This document shows, one piece after another, positions 32,710 to 42,172 of a stretch of 64,000 nt of DNA (position 1 is the stretch's first letter; each line of letters begins with the position of its first letter). The position numbers and the translations under genes were made by a program. Under the pieces are notes generated by a model, which was not told where the DNA came from, ran no database searches, and saw only the letters and a program-made list of their open reading frames with translations. The stretch is from NCBI GenBank assembly GCA_934573855.1, contig CAKTMF010000008.1, positions 74,107-138,106 on the forward strand. Reading direction: 5' to 3'. This DNA comes from an uncultured Oscillospiraceae bacterium. GTDB lineage: Bacteria > Bacillota > Clostridia > Oscillospirales > Oscillospiraceae.

Positions 32710-34281
32710 TTACTCTATCTTCACACTGTACTGCCTGCCGTCAAGCTCATAGCCGACGGAGAGACCGTCGTCGGCGTTGACGGCGACGTTCTCCGCATTT
32801 CGGATACGAAGCAGCTCCTTATAGAACTCCCGCGTCTCCGCGCCGTAAAGCCCCATGTTGTCGGACGTCAGGAAAAGCCCGCCGAAGAGCGCGTTCACCA
32901 CCGCGAGGGTGCGCTTCTGCTCCGAGGTGAGCTTTATGTTCTCGTCGCGCAGGAAGAACACGTCCGGGTCGCTCAGATACGCCCGGCCGTTGAGCTCACG
33001 GCGGAAAATGCTGTTGCCGATGGCCTGACGGGTGGAGACGCGCTCACGGTGTATCTGCCGCATGAGCCATGTGTCGTCCCAGTCGAGACCGACGTCGCAG
33101 CTTATCCGGCAGTAATCCACCAGACCGAAGGCCGGCATGACCGGCACGCCGCACCCGAGGATGAGCTTGTCGCCGCAGACACGGCGCAAAAACTCCATCG
33201 CGCGGATCATGCGGCCGGCGCGGCTCTCGCGCTCGGTCCCGAAGGGCGCGGCCCCGTAGAGAAAGTCCAGCTTGACGAGGTCGAACCCCCACTCGTCGAA
33301 AACGCGGCGGAAGCAGCGCTCAAGATAATTCATGCACTCGGGTTCGTCGATGTCGAGCGAGAAGAACCCGCCCCAGTTGCAGCCGCAGTACCACTCGTCC
33401 CCGTCGTGCCGGAGGAGCCATTCGGGGTGTTCGCGCATTATGTCGGAGCTGCGCTGGCACACGAAGGGCGCGAGCCAGAGACCGGCCCTGAAGCCCTTTT
33501 CGTGTATGGCGTCGACGGCGGCCTTCATTCCGCGGGGGAATTTCTTCGTGTCGGCGTCCCAGTCGCCGACGGCGCGCTCCCAGCCGTCGTCTATCTGGAA
33601 AAGGTCGCCGGGGGAGAGTACCTCTGCGCAGCCGGCGAGGTCGTCCATTATGCTCTTCTCGCTGATGTTCTGGTAGCGGTTGTACCAGCTCGAATAGCCG
33701 GTGAGCTTTTCGGACGTGCGGGGCTTTACGCCCATCGCGGCGAACCAGCCGTCGAACACCTCGTCCTCGCCGCCCTCGGCAAAGTACAGGTCGAACGCGT
33801 GGAACTCCCCGCCGCAGCGCACGCCCTCGCAGTCGCGCCGTATGTACAGCATGCCCCTGTTCGCGTCATAGCGAAGCATGGTGTAGCCCGGCCGCTCGTC
33901 GAGCGAGGCGATGAGCCTGAAGTGCCCGCCCAGCCGGAAATAGCACCAGCTCTCGCCGTGGGAGACGCCCTTTTTCTGCGGATAGTCCACGAAATATTCG
34001 TCGCCGTAGCGGTCGAGACCGTAATGGCGCACGAGCGGCTTCGGCAGATGGCGCAGGCTGCGTATCCTGTCGTTCCTGTCAAGCTCCGGGCAGTACGTCC
34101 AGGTCTGAAAGCCGTTCATGAATATCTTTTCCCCGCCGGAGAGCGAGAGCGGCAGCTCCGCCGTGACGGAGGCGAGCTTCCCGACAGGGAGAGACTCGAC
34201 TATGCGCACCTCGCCGCAAAGCCCGTCGCGGCTGCCCTTGACCTCGTATCCGTCCTCAAGGACGATCCTGTAATTTATCAT
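32710..34281 (-). CDS. GH36-type alpha-galactosidase-like glycosidase
   Basis: 523 residues, shorter than classical ~700-residue GH36 enzymes, with an N-terminal beta-rich part and a TIM barrel. The nucleophile Asp lies in DLVKLDFLYG and the likely acid/base Asp in RISCDVGLDWDD; GYSSWYNRYQNISE, FQIDDGWERAVGDW and GLWLAPFVCQRSS are typical of the clan. No signal peptide, so it acts on imported oligosaccharides. It overlaps the GH2 gene by 4 nt, indicating coupled translation and a shared substrate, probably a galactoside-containing oligosaccharide. Confidence 0.9.
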   Translation of the reverse strand: MINYRIVLEDGYEVKGSRDGLCGEVRIVESLPVGKLASVTAELPLSLSGGEKIFMNGFQTWTYCPELDRNDRIRSLRHLPKPLVRHYGLDRYGDEYFVDYPQKKGVSHGESWCYFRLGGHFRLIASLDERPGYTMLRYDANRGMLYIRRDCEGVRCGGEFHAFDLYFAEGGEDEVFDGWFAAMGVKPRTSEKLTGYSSWYNRYQNISEKSIMDDLAGCAEVLSPGDLFQIDDGWERAVGDWDADTKKFPRGMKAAVDAIHEKGFRAGLWLAPFVCQRSSDIMREHPEWLLRHDGDEWYCGCNWGGFFSLDIDEPECMNYLERCFRRVFDEWGFDLVKLDFLYGAAPFGTERESRAGRMIRAMEFLRRVCGDKLILGCGVPVMPAFGLVDYCRISCDVGLDWDDTWLMRQIHRERVSTRQAIGNSIFRRELNGRAYLSDPDVFFLRDENIKLTSEQKRTLAVVNALFGGLFLTSDNMGLYGAETREFYKELLRIRNAENVAVNADDGLSVGYELDGRQYSVKIE

Positions 34282-36611
34282 TTCCGTACCTCCCGTATCT
34301 CAAATTCAAGTGTCACAGATCCCGTCTGCGCCGTGGAAACGGTGAGCCGCGCGCGGCCCGGACGGCCGAGAGTGCGGATATACGCGCCGCACATGCCGCC
34401 CTCGGCGGTCACGACGTCCGGCCCGACAAGCTCCGCATCGCCGCTCACCTCAAGCCTCACCGGCAGCTGGGCGTAGACGGCGGTGCCGCCGTACTCGTCC
34501 TTTATCCTTATGCGCACCGCCGCCATGTCGTAGGTGTCGCCCTCGGTGAGGACGGAGGAGCTGACCTCGGCCTCGATATGGAGCGCGCTGCCGGGGCAGA
34601 GGGTGCGGCTCATAACGGTCCTTCCGCCGCGCTTCGCGTCAAAGCGCCAGCGCGTGGCCTCGCCGCCCCAGTTGCTCACATACTTGCCGTAGAGCGCCAC
34701 ACCGTCCGCGAAGCTCAGCCCGTAGCGCAGCATGCACCAGCCCATCTTCGCGACGTCCTTCGGCGGCATGGCCGCGAGACCGTGCTTTGCCGCGGACATG
34801 AGGCACTGGCGCAGCAGCTCCGCCTTTCTGCCGGTGAAGCCCTCCTGCGTCTCAAGGAGGCGGCCGATGGTGTCGTCGGCCTTCATCGGGCCGTGCCGAA
34901 GCCCCTTCCACAGCGACGGGCGGAAGGAGGAGACGAAGCTGTCGTTCTTATAAAGCTCCACCTCATCCGCGTTTGTGAATATATATACATCGCCGATGTT
35001 GCCCGCGGGGTAGTCGCCGATGTCCATGGACGAGCCGATCTCCAGCACGTCGCGCCCCTCGCCCTGCGAGGCGTAGAGCGCGGCGGCGAGCTTCGGGTTG
35101 CGGAACGCGTCCATCACGCCGTGGTAGCACACCCTGTCGCCGGAGCCGAAGTCCTTGTGCGTGGGATAGTCGAACATGCACCAGCCGAACATGCCAGCGT
35201 GTTCGCCGCCGGCCATCGCCGCGTCAAGCACCCGCGCGTGGCGCAGGGCATGCTCCTGCCGCTTCTCCCAGCTGTCGAAGGACTTCGTCGGGAACATGTG
35301 GCCGTTGCATTCGGATATGAGGAGCGCCTTGTTCATGTCGGGCGTGACCTTTTTCTTCGGCTTGCAGCCGGGGGTCGAGCCGTTGTGGGAGAAGTCGTTG
35401 TAGGCGTATACGTCCTCGAGGAGGCTGCTCTTTTCTATATATCTCACGCCGGAGGTGGCGCGGCTGGGGTCAAGCTCGTGCGCGGCGGCGTTGGTGCGCG
35501 CGTAGAGACCGTCGTCGTCCGCGCTCTCGTTTATCCTGACGCCCCAGAGAATTATGCTCGGGTGGTTTCGGTACTGCATGACCATCTCGCGTGTGTTCTC
35601 CACGGCCTGAGCCTTCCAGCTCTCGTCCCCGATGTGCTGCCAGCCGGGGATCTCAGTGAAAACGAGCAGACCGAGCCGGTCGCACTCGTCGATGAAATGA
35701 CGGCTCTGGGGATAGTGGGAGGTGCGCACCGCGTTGCACTGAAGCTCCTCCTTGAGTATCCGCGCGTCCTCGCGCTGCAGGCTCTCCGGCGCGGCGTAGC
35801 CCACATACGGGTATGACTGATGGCGGTTGAGGCCCCGGAGAAAAAGCCTTTCCCCGTTGAGATAGAAGCCGTCCGCGCGAAACTCCGCCGTGCGGAAGCC
35901 GAAGCTGACGCGTGAAGCGTCCGAGACGCGCCCGCCGCTCACAAGGCTCACCTCGAGCGTATAGAGCCTCGGACTCCCGACGCTCCACGGCTCCGCGCCG
36001 GGAACGGTGAGTACGGTGTCCGCGCCCTCGCCTTCTGCAAGGCAGCGCGCGCCGTCGAGTACCCTCAGCCTGACCTCGCCCCCGCCGCGGACCGCAGTCC
36101 GGACCTCGGCCATGCCGGTCGCGGGAGTCACGACGTATACATCCTCTATATAGTCAGGCTCCTTTACATCCAGCCACGCCTCGCGGTACAGCCCGCCGTA
36201 GGTGAGATAGTCGATCACAAAGCCGAAGGGCGGCACCTCCGGGTTCTCCGTGCAGTCGAGCCGCACGGCGACGCTGTTCTCCCCGCCGGGGACGACGAGC
36301 GCGCTTATATCCGCCGCGAACGCCGTGTAGCCGCAGCGGTGGGTGAGCAGCTCCGCGCCGTTTACGAACAGCGTGGCGATGTGCGCCGCGCCGTCAAAGC
36401 GTATAAAAATACGCTTTCCCGCATACGACGCCGGAATATCCAGCGCGCGCCGGTAGCCGCAGACCGTTTCGTAATGCTCCGGGAGCGCGTAATGGAGCGG
36501 GACCTCCCTGACCGTGTGGGGGAGGCGGACCGTTTCGTATTCGCCCGCGCCGAGCGGGAAATCGTCGGTCCAGCGCGGCGTGAACTCCCAGCCGCTGCAA
36601 AGACTTATCAT
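34278..36611 (-). CDS. Glycoside hydrolase family 2 (beta-galactosidase/glucuronidase-like)
   Basis: 777 residues with the GH2 order: jelly-roll sugar-binding domain (about 1-165), immunoglobulin-like domain (about 170-250), TIM barrel (about 255-540; FYLNGERLFLRGLNRHQ, VRTSHYPQS), then C-terminal beta domains. The acid/base Glu is in SIILWGVRINES, with two residues before NE as in related enzymes, and the nucleophile Glu is in LLISECNGH. There is no signal peptide, so it is cytoplasmic. First gene of the GH2-GH36 operon; GGAGG lies 7 nt before ATG. Exact sugar specificity is not readable. Confidence 0.92.
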   Translation of the reverse strand: MISLCSGWEFTPRWTDDFPLGAGEYETVRLPHTVREVPLHYALPEHYETVCGYRRALDIPASYAGKRIFIRFDGAAHIATLFVNGAELLTHRCGYTAFAADISALVVPGGENSVAVRLDCTENPEVPPFGFVIDYLTYGGLYREAWLDVKEPDYIEDVYVVTPATGMAEVRTAVRGGGEVRLRVLDGARCLAEGEGADTVLTVPGAEPWSVGSPRLYTLEVSLVSGGRVSDASRVSFGFRTAEFRADGFYLNGERLFLRGLNRHQSYPYVGYAAPESLQREDARILKEELQCNAVRTSHYPQSRHFIDECDRLGLLVFTEIPGWQHIGDESWKAQAVENTREMVMQYRNHPSIILWGVRINESADDDGLYARTNAAAHELDPSRATSGVRYIEKSSLLEDVYAYNDFSHNGSTPGCKPKKKVTPDMNKALLISECNGHMFPTKSFDSWEKRQEHALRHARVLDAAMAGGEHAGMFGWCMFDYPTHKDFGSGDRVCYHGVMDAFRNPKLAAALYASQGEGRDVLEIGSSMDIGDYPAGNIGDVYIFTNADEVELYKNDSFVSSFRPSLWKGLRHGPMKADDTIGRLLETQEGFTGRKAELLRQCLMSAAKHGLAAMPPKDVAKMGWCMLRYGLSFADGVALYGKYVSNWGGEATRWRFDAKRGGRTVMSRTLCPGSALHIEAEVSSSVLTEGDTYDMAAVRIRIKDEYGGTAVYAQLPVRLEVSGDAELVGPDVVTAEGGMCGAYIRTLGRPGRARLTVSTAQTGSVTLEFEIREVRK

Positions 36612-36670
36612 GGCGGTACCTCCGTAAATGAAATCATAGCAAAACCATAGGCATTAGGCCCTTTTATGAC

Positions 36671-36700
36671 ATTTTAACACACACTTGGAGCGGCAGGCAA
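36671..36700 (-). promoter_or_regulatory. Possible promoter of the GH2-GH36 operon
   Basis: Minus strand TTGCCT (36695-36700), 18-nt spacer, TAAAAT (36671-36676). Confidence 0.45.
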
Positions 36701-36814
36701 GAGACTTTATTTTTTATTGATATCGGGCGAAAGCTGAATTTTTTTACAAAAAAAGCTGTGCCGCCTATTACAAAATTTATGCACATTAATTCACAGAAAA
36801 AAGTTGTATTTCCC

Positions 36815-36843
36815 TTGCAAAGGCCAATTTCCTATGGTATAAT
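36815..36843 (+). promoter_or_regulatory. Promoter of the Opp/Dpp-type operon
   Basis: TTGCAA (36815-36820), 17-nt spacer, TATAAT (36838-36843) with TGG before it. It leaves an unusually long leader of about 200 nt (36850-37049) that contains GC-rich hairpins (about 36880-36920 and 36965-37005) but no riboswitch I recognise. Confidence 0.8.
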
Positions 36844-37049
36844 TTCAAAAAGCTTAATTTTAAGCAAAACCACAGCAAATCGCTGAAGCGAGCCGGCGGA
36901 GCCTTTCCCGCCGCCCGCGGACATCACTTCGTTTATTGCATTGACTTCGGCAGATATCCCGTGTTTCCGCGCCTCTGGCGGATGGGGAGAGGGGACGTCG
37001 GACGGAGGATATGTGATAATATAAATTTTTCCGAATAGGAGGACAAAAA

Positions 37050-39050
37050 ATGAAGAAATTCTTTGCACTGCTTCTTGCAGCGGCTATGGTCTTCAGCCTG
37101 GCAGCCTGCGGTCAGCCCGCAGCTCCCGCAGAGACCCCTGCCGAGGCCCCCGCAGAGACTCCCGCAGAAGCACCCAAGACCGTGAAGGAAGACGTCATCA
37201 TCGGCACCTCTACCGAGGCTAACGGTGACTGGGCTTACGGCGCATTCACCAGCAGCATCAACGCCACCGACAACGATGTCCTGTTCCTCACCGACGACTA
37301 CGTTACCGTTACCTCCAACGAGGGCGGCGACTACGTTGTCAACGAGAGCATAGTCAAGAGCTATGAGCGCACCGAGGACGAAGACGGCAACGTCACCTAC
37401 ACCTTCGTTATCAACGACGGTCTTGTCTTCAACAACGGCGACCCCGTCACCGCTGAGAACTTCCTCGCATGGAGCCTGTTCGTTCTGAGCCCCGCCGGCA
37501 AGGAAATGGGTACCATAGACACCAGCTACAACAAGATCCCCGGCGGCGTTGATTACAAGGACGGCAAAGTAAATTACCTTGCGGGTCTGCGTCTCATCGA
37601 CGACCACAGCTTCTCCATGACCATCCTCAAGGAAGGCTATGACGGAAACTCCTACCTGCCCTACTACTACGACCTCGGCTATGCCGGAGCGCGCGCAGTC
37701 AACCTGACCTACTGGTTCGGCGAAGGCTGGCACGTTGCTGACGACGGCGAGGGCGCATACCTCGTCAACGACAACGGCCTTGAGTTCACCAAGGACAACA
37801 TCGCCGACACCTTCACCGCCGCTCAGTACGCGACCTCCGATCGCGTCACCGCCGGCCCCTACAACCTTGTCAGCTTCGACAAGTCCTCCAACCAGATCAC
37901 CCTCGAGCTCAACCCCCTGTACGCAGGCGACTTCCAGGGACAGAAGCCCATTATCAAGAAGCTCGTCATCGTCAAGACCGAGGATGAGACCATCATCGAC
38001 ACCATCGCCACCGGCGGTATCGACCTCTACTCCGGCATTGCTGACGGCGCACAGGTCAACGCTCTGCTCGACCTGATCGAGTCCGGCGCTGTTGACTCCG
38101 ACTACTGCCAGTACGACCGCGCAGGCTTCGGCTACTTCTCCTTCGCCTGCGACTTCGGCCCCACTCAGTTCACCGAGTTCCGTCAGGCAGTCGCAATGCT
38201 GCTCGACCGCAACGAGTTCGCGAACACCTTCTGCCAGGGCTGGGGCGGCGTCGTCCATGGTCCTTACTGCACCGCGTTCACCATGTACCATGACTCCAAG
38301 GAGCTCCTCGCTGAGAAGCTCAACACCTACGACTACAACCCCGAAGGCGCGGTAGAGCTCCTCAAGCAGATCGGCTTCGTCTACAATGCAGACGGCACTG
38401 ACTACGTTGACGGCAGCGGCCTGCTCCGTTACAAGGAGGTCTCCGAGGAAGAGGCCAAGTACTATGACGCGTTCAACGTCACCGTCAACGGCAAGATCCT
38501 CATGCCCGCAGTCATCAACTGGGCATCCTCCGAAGGCAACTCCGTCTCTGACCTGCTCTCCACCATGCTCGCAAACGGCGAAGGCGCCAAGCTCGCCGGC
38601 GTTGAGATCAAGCAGAACGTCATGACCTTCCCCGAGCTGCTCAACTACATGTACCGTCAGGACGCTTACGGCCTGGGCGGCGACTACTCCGTACCCACCT
38701 ACAACATGTTCAACCTGGCTACCGGCTGGAATGCAGGTGTTTACGACTTTGCCTACAACTGGACTACCGACCCCGCATACCTGGCTGACGGCTACAACGA
38801 ACTGCACCTCTACGACGAGCAGCTCGATAAGCTCTCCATGGATATGGTTTACGGCGTTGAGCCCGGCGACTACGACACCTTCCTCGATATGTGGCAGCAG
38901 TACGTTATCCGCTTCAACGAGCTCCTGCCTCAGGTGCCTCTGTACTCCAACATCTACGTCACCGTATACCCCAACTCCATCGTTGACTATCAGGAAGGCC
39001 CCTTCTGGAGCTACAGCCGCGCAATTCTGTACGCAGATTACGCCGCCTGA
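37050..39050 (+). CDS. ABC transporter substrate-binding lipoprotein (peptide/Opp family 5)
   Basis: 666 residues: lipoprotein signal (FALLLAAAMVFSLAACG), a short Ala/Pro/Glu/Thr spacer and a large family-5 solute-binding fold with the usual entry block (SYERTEDEDGNVTYTFVINDGLVF, then NNGDPVTAENFLAWSL). Family 5 proteins bind peptides, but also oligosaccharides, nickel or other solutes. It is larger than the ~500-550 residues common in the family. It is the first gene of the importer operon, with a hairpin after it that would favour high levels of binding protein. The adjacent divergent glycosidases leave an oligosaccharide ligand possible. Confidence 0.93.
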   Translation: MKKFFALLLAAAMVFSLAACGQPAAPAETPAEAPAETPAEAPKTVKEDVIIGTSTEANGDWAYGAFTSSINATDNDVLFLTDDYVTVTSNEGGDYVVNESIVKSYERTEDEDGNVTYTFVINDGLVFNNGDPVTAENFLAWSLFVLSPAGKEMGTIDTSYNKIPGGVDYKDGKVNYLAGLRLIDDHSFSMTILKEGYDGNSYLPYYYDLGYAGARAVNLTYWFGEGWHVADDGEGAYLVNDNGLEFTKDNIADTFTAAQYATSDRVTAGPYNLVSFDKSSNQITLELNPLYAGDFQGQKPIIKKLVIVKTEDETIIDTIATGGIDLYSGIADGAQVNALLDLIESGAVDSDYCQYDRAGFGYFSFACDFGPTQFTEFRQAVAMLLDRNEFANTFCQGWGGVVHGPYCTAFTMYHDSKELLAEKLNTYDYNPEGAVELLKQIGFVYNADGTDYVDGSGLLRYKEVSEEEAKYYDAFNVTVNGKILMPAVINWASSEGNSVSDLLSTMLANGEGAKLAGVEIKQNVMTFPELLNYMYRQDAYGLGGDYSVPTYNMFNLATGWNAGVYDFAYNWTTDPAYLADGYNELHLYDEQLDKLSMDMVYGVEPGDYDTFLDMWQQYVIRFNELLPQVPLYSNIYVTVYPNSIVDYQEGPFWSYSRAILYADYAA

Positions 39051-39079
39051 TAATTTCAGGGTATAAGCAAAACATGGTT

Positions 39080-39118
39080 GAGAGGTCTCCCTTCAATGGG
39101 AGGGAGACCTCTCGTTTT
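39080..39118 (+). terminator. Partial terminator/attenuator after the binding-protein gene
   Basis: A 13-bp stem GAGAGGTCTCCCT / AGGGAGACCTCTC (39080-39092 / 39101-39113) with GTTTTC after it. A second AAAAAACTG/CAGTTTTTT pairing (about 39154-39195) follows. The rest of 39119-39270 has no gene or clear promoter, so permease expression probably depends on readthrough. Confidence 0.7.
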
Positions 39119-39270
39119 CAGTCTTACGGTGCGCCTCTTATGGCCGCAAAGGCAGAAAAAACTGCCCCGAAAGACGCCCCTGTCAGGACAGTTTTTTCCG
39201 TCTTTGCGCTATCAGAGAAAAGAGAACATGCAGATGTGACATACGATTAAGGAACGGAGGCCGAAGAAGT

Positions 39271-40290
39271 ATGAAAAAATACCTTCTGAAGCGTATCGTG
39301 TACCTTATTCTGGTATTCTTCGTGGTATCGGTAATGATGTATGCGATTTATAATCTTATCCCCAGCGACCCGGCTCTCGTGCAGATGGAGCCGCTCAGAA
39401 AACAGCTCAAGCCCGATGAATGGCAGAGACAGTATCAGGACCTTCGCCAGAAGCTTGGCCTGAACGACCCCCTGCTTACTCGCTATGCCCGGTGGATGGG
39501 CTTTGTGAAGGATGTCGACGGCACGTTCAACGGCATGCTTCAGGGCAATTTCGGTTATTCCATCAGCTATAAGCGCGATGTTGTCGATATTATCGGCACA
39601 CCAATGCTCAATACGATACTGCTCAACCTCTTCTCAACGATATTGACTTTGGCTATCACTATACCTCTGGGCATTTACTGCGCCGTTCACGCGCGTTCTG
39701 CGGGGGACAGCGCTATCCAGGCGACCACCGTCGTGGGCTACAGCCTGCCGACATACCTTGTGGGTATATTATTCATTTATATATTTGCGGTGCTGCTGCG
39801 CTGGTTCCCCACCGGCGGCGCCAAGACTCCCGGCTCTACATATGTCGGTATGAAGGAGCTGCTTGACCGGCTGTACTATATGTGTCTGCCTGTGCTGGTG
39901 CTTGTGTTCACGGGACTGGCGGGCATGACGCGTACTGTCCGCGCCGCCATGATCGACACTCTCAGTCAGGACTACATCCGCACCGCCCGCGCAAAGGGCC
40001 TGCGCGAGAAGGTCGTCGTCTACAGCCATGCGTGGCGCAACGCTCTTCTGCCTGTCTCTACCTCCATCATGGGCTGGATGATAAGCGTGTTCACCGGCGG
40101 CTCTCTGGTCATCGAGACCACCTTTGCCCTCAACGGCACCGGCAAGCTCTACTGGAGCGCGCTCAATACCACCGACTACGAGCTGGTGCTTGCAATGCAG
40201 ATGTTCTATACGCTGGTCAGCCTTGTCGGCGTTCTTCTCACCGACCTGAGCTACACTCTCGTTGACCCGCGCGTGCGCATAGATAAGTAA
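39271..40290 (+). CDS. Oligopeptide-type ABC permease, DppB/OppB-like
   Basis: 339 residues with six transmembrane helices. The N-terminus KYLLKRIVYLILVFFVVSV, LRQKLGLNDPLLTRYARWM and the EAA loop SQDYIRTARAKGLREKVVVYSHAWRNALLP are diagnostic of DppB/OppB. It has normal length with no insertion. It pairs with the propeller-bearing permease encoded 13 nt downstream. Confidence 0.95.
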   Translation: MKKYLLKRIVYLILVFFVVSVMMYAIYNLIPSDPALVQMEPLRKQLKPDEWQRQYQDLRQKLGLNDPLLTRYARWMGFVKDVDGTFNGMLQGNFGYSISYKRDVVDIIGTPMLNTILLNLFSTILTLAITIPLGIYCAVHARSAGDSAIQATTVVGYSLPTYLVGILFIYIFAVLLRWFPTGGAKTPGSTYVGMKELLDRLYYMCLPVLVLVFTGLAGMTRTVRAAMIDTLSQDYIRTARAKGLREKVVVYSHAWRNALLPVSTSIMGWMISVFTGGSLVIETTFALNGTGKLYWSALNTTDYELVLAMQMFYTLVSLVGVLLTDLSYTLVDPRVRIDK

Positions 40291-40303
40291 AGGAGGCTGT
40301 GTT

Positions 40304-42160
40304 ATGAATAATGAAAAGAAAAACACCTCCTCCGGGAAGCAGTTCTTCCTCTGGCGCTGGATAAAGAGAGCCTTCTATCCCAACGCCGAGACCGATATCT
40401 ACACCGAGGAGCAGCTTCAGAGTCCCGGCCGCGTCGTTCTGCGCAACTTCTTCTCCAAGCCGCTCTCCGTCGTCGCGCTCGTGCTGTTCCTCATCATCGC
40501 CGTCTTTGTTTTCGTGGCGCCTCAGTACGTCACGCTCGACCTCGGCGAGCAGGACAGCACGCTCGTCAATCTCGCGCCCGGCTACAATATGATGAACTAT
40601 CCCGACGCGCTGGTCAAAAACGGCGTCGCGGACATCTCCGTCGGCACCAACTACGCCATCGGCGCGGACCTTGACGGCAACATCTATGTTTGGGGCAAGA
40701 GCAAGGTCACGAAGATCATCGACATTGCCAACGTTCCCGAAGAGGTCAGGAGTGCCAAGATCGTCAAGGTCGCCGCAGGCTCCGACCACGCCCTCGCGCT
40801 CGATGAGGAAGGCACCCTCTACGCATGGGGCAACAAGCGCCTCGGCCAGATCGACCTCCCCTTCGACCTTCAGACCAATAACCGCAACCACAAGATGAAT
40901 ATAGTCAAGATCCTCGCCTCCAACCAGTTCTCCGCCGCGCTCACCGAGGACGGCAAGCTGTTTCTGTGGGGCAACAAGAACTTTGTCGATCTTGACGTCA
41001 AGACTGCCATGCAGGGCCACATCAAGGACATGGCGCTCACCATGAACGCGTTTGTCGTCCTCCTTGACGACGGCAGCGTACAGTGCGCGAACTATGTCGC
41101 CTCCAGCACCGTCACCAAGGTCCCCGCGTCCGTTCAGTCCGATGTCGTCTCCATCGTCGGCGGCAGCAACTCCGTCGCCGCGCTCAAGGCCGACGGCAGC
41201 GTCGTCGTCTGGGGCGCCACCACCAAGAACGAGAACATGGTCCCCGAGTTTGACGCACCCGTCGTCGAGGTCGAGGGCGGACGCTACCACTACGCCGCCC
41301 GTCTTGCCGACGGCAGCATCGTGGCATGGGGTTCCGACAGATATAAGCAGTGCAGCGTTCCCGACGCGGTCGAGGAGGCTGACATCCAGAAGATGTATGT
41401 CGGCGCGTTCCAGAACTACGCCATCGACAGCGAAGGCAAGCTGTATACATGGGGCCTCAAGGGCTTCCTCCTCGGCACCGACAGCCTTGGCCGCGACGTG
41501 TATGCACGTCTCGTCAACGGCGGTAAGATGACCATGACCATCGGCGCCCTCTCCGTCATCATCTCCATGATAATCGGCGTTATCCTCGGCGGCGTGGCCG
41601 GCTACTTCGGCGGCATGGTCGACATGGTCATCATGCGTATCGCGGAGATCGTTTCCAGTATGCCGTTCATCCCGTTTGCAATGATCCTCTCCGCCGTTCT
41701 CGGCACGAGAGTCACCGTTGAGCAGAGAATGTACATCATCATGGTCATTCTCGGTATCCTGTCATGGCCGGGCCTCTGCCGCCTTGTCCGCGCGCAGATG
41801 TTCTCCCAGCGCGAGCAGGAGTATGTCATCGCGGCGAAGGCGCTGGGCGTGAAGGAGAGCAAGATCATCTTCTCCCACATCATCCCGAATGTAATGAGCG
41901 TCTGCCTCGTCACCATCACCCTCTCGTTCGGTACCTCCATGCTCACCGAGTCTACACTCTCCTACCTCGGCTTCGGCGTTCCGCTGCCCACCCCCACATG
42001 GGGCAACATGCTCACCGGCGCGAACAACAGCGTCACCATCCAGAACTACTGGTGGAACTGGGTGTTCGTCGGTGCGATATTCGGCATTACCTGTATCTGC
42101 ATAAACCTTATCGGCGACGGTCTGCGCGACGCGCTTGACCCCAAAGTAAACGGAAGATAA
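40304..42160 (+). CDS. DppC-like ABC permease with inserted seven-repeat RCC1-like beta-propeller
   Basis: 618 residues, about twice the usual ~300 of DppC/OppC. Order: cytoplasmic N-terminus with a normal DppC feature (LRNFFSKPLSVVAL), TM1 (about 54-72), a ~280-residue insertion (about 105-386), then the conserved GTDSLGRDVYARL (391-403) and five more helices with EAA loop QEYVIAAKALGVKESKIIFSHIIPN. The insertion has seven repeats starting near residues 110, 155, 202, 242, 283, 322 and 363, each a G-x3-hydrophobic-A-L-x-x-DG-x-hydrophobic-x-x-WG pattern; repeat 4 is degenerate. Seven RCC1 blades make a closed propeller. By DppC topology it would lie outside the membrane, next to the binding protein. 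The frame is continuous through both junctions. Its role is unknown; substrate capture, gating or docking are guesses. Confidence 0.93.
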   Translation: MNNEKKNTSSGKQFFLWRWIKRAFYPNAETDIYTEEQLQSPGRVVLRNFFSKPLSVVALVLFLIIAVFVFVAPQYVTLDLGEQDSTLVNLAPGYNMMNYPDALVKNGVADISVGTNYAIGADLDGNIYVWGKSKVTKIIDIANVPEEVRSAKIVKVAAGSDHALALDEEGTLYAWGNKRLGQIDLPFDLQTNNRNHKMNIVKILASNQFSAALTEDGKLFLWGNKNFVDLDVKTAMQGHIKDMALTMNAFVVLLDDGSVQCANYVASSTVTKVPASVQSDVVSIVGGSNSVAALKADGSVVVWGATTKNENMVPEFDAPVVEVEGGRYHYAARLADGSIVAWGSDRYKQCSVPDAVEEADIQKMYVGAFQNYAIDSEGKLYTWGLKGFLLGTDSLGRDVYARLVNGGKMTMTIGALSVIISMIIGVILGGVAGYFGGMVDMVIMRIAEIVSSMPFIPFAMILSAVLGTRVTVEQRMYIIMVILGILSWPGLCRLVRAQMFSQREQEYVIAAKALGVKESKIIFSHIIPNVMSVCLVTITLSFGTSMLTESTLSYLGFGVPLPTPTWGNMLTGANNSVTIQNYWWNWVFVGAIFGITCICINLIGDGLRDALDPKVNGR

Positions 42161-42172
42161 GGAGGCGGAGAA

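Noticed and set aside
34278..36611. GH2 enzyme inactive because of NES after WGVRI
   Set aside because: The Asn-Glu pair of the acid/base motif and the nucleophile Glu are both present; spacing variation is normal.
36933..38807. 624-codon minus-strand frame opposite the binding-protein gene
   Set aside because: The plus strand encodes a clear lipoprotein with signal and family motifs; the opposite frame is Val/Gly/Glu-rich shadow sequence.
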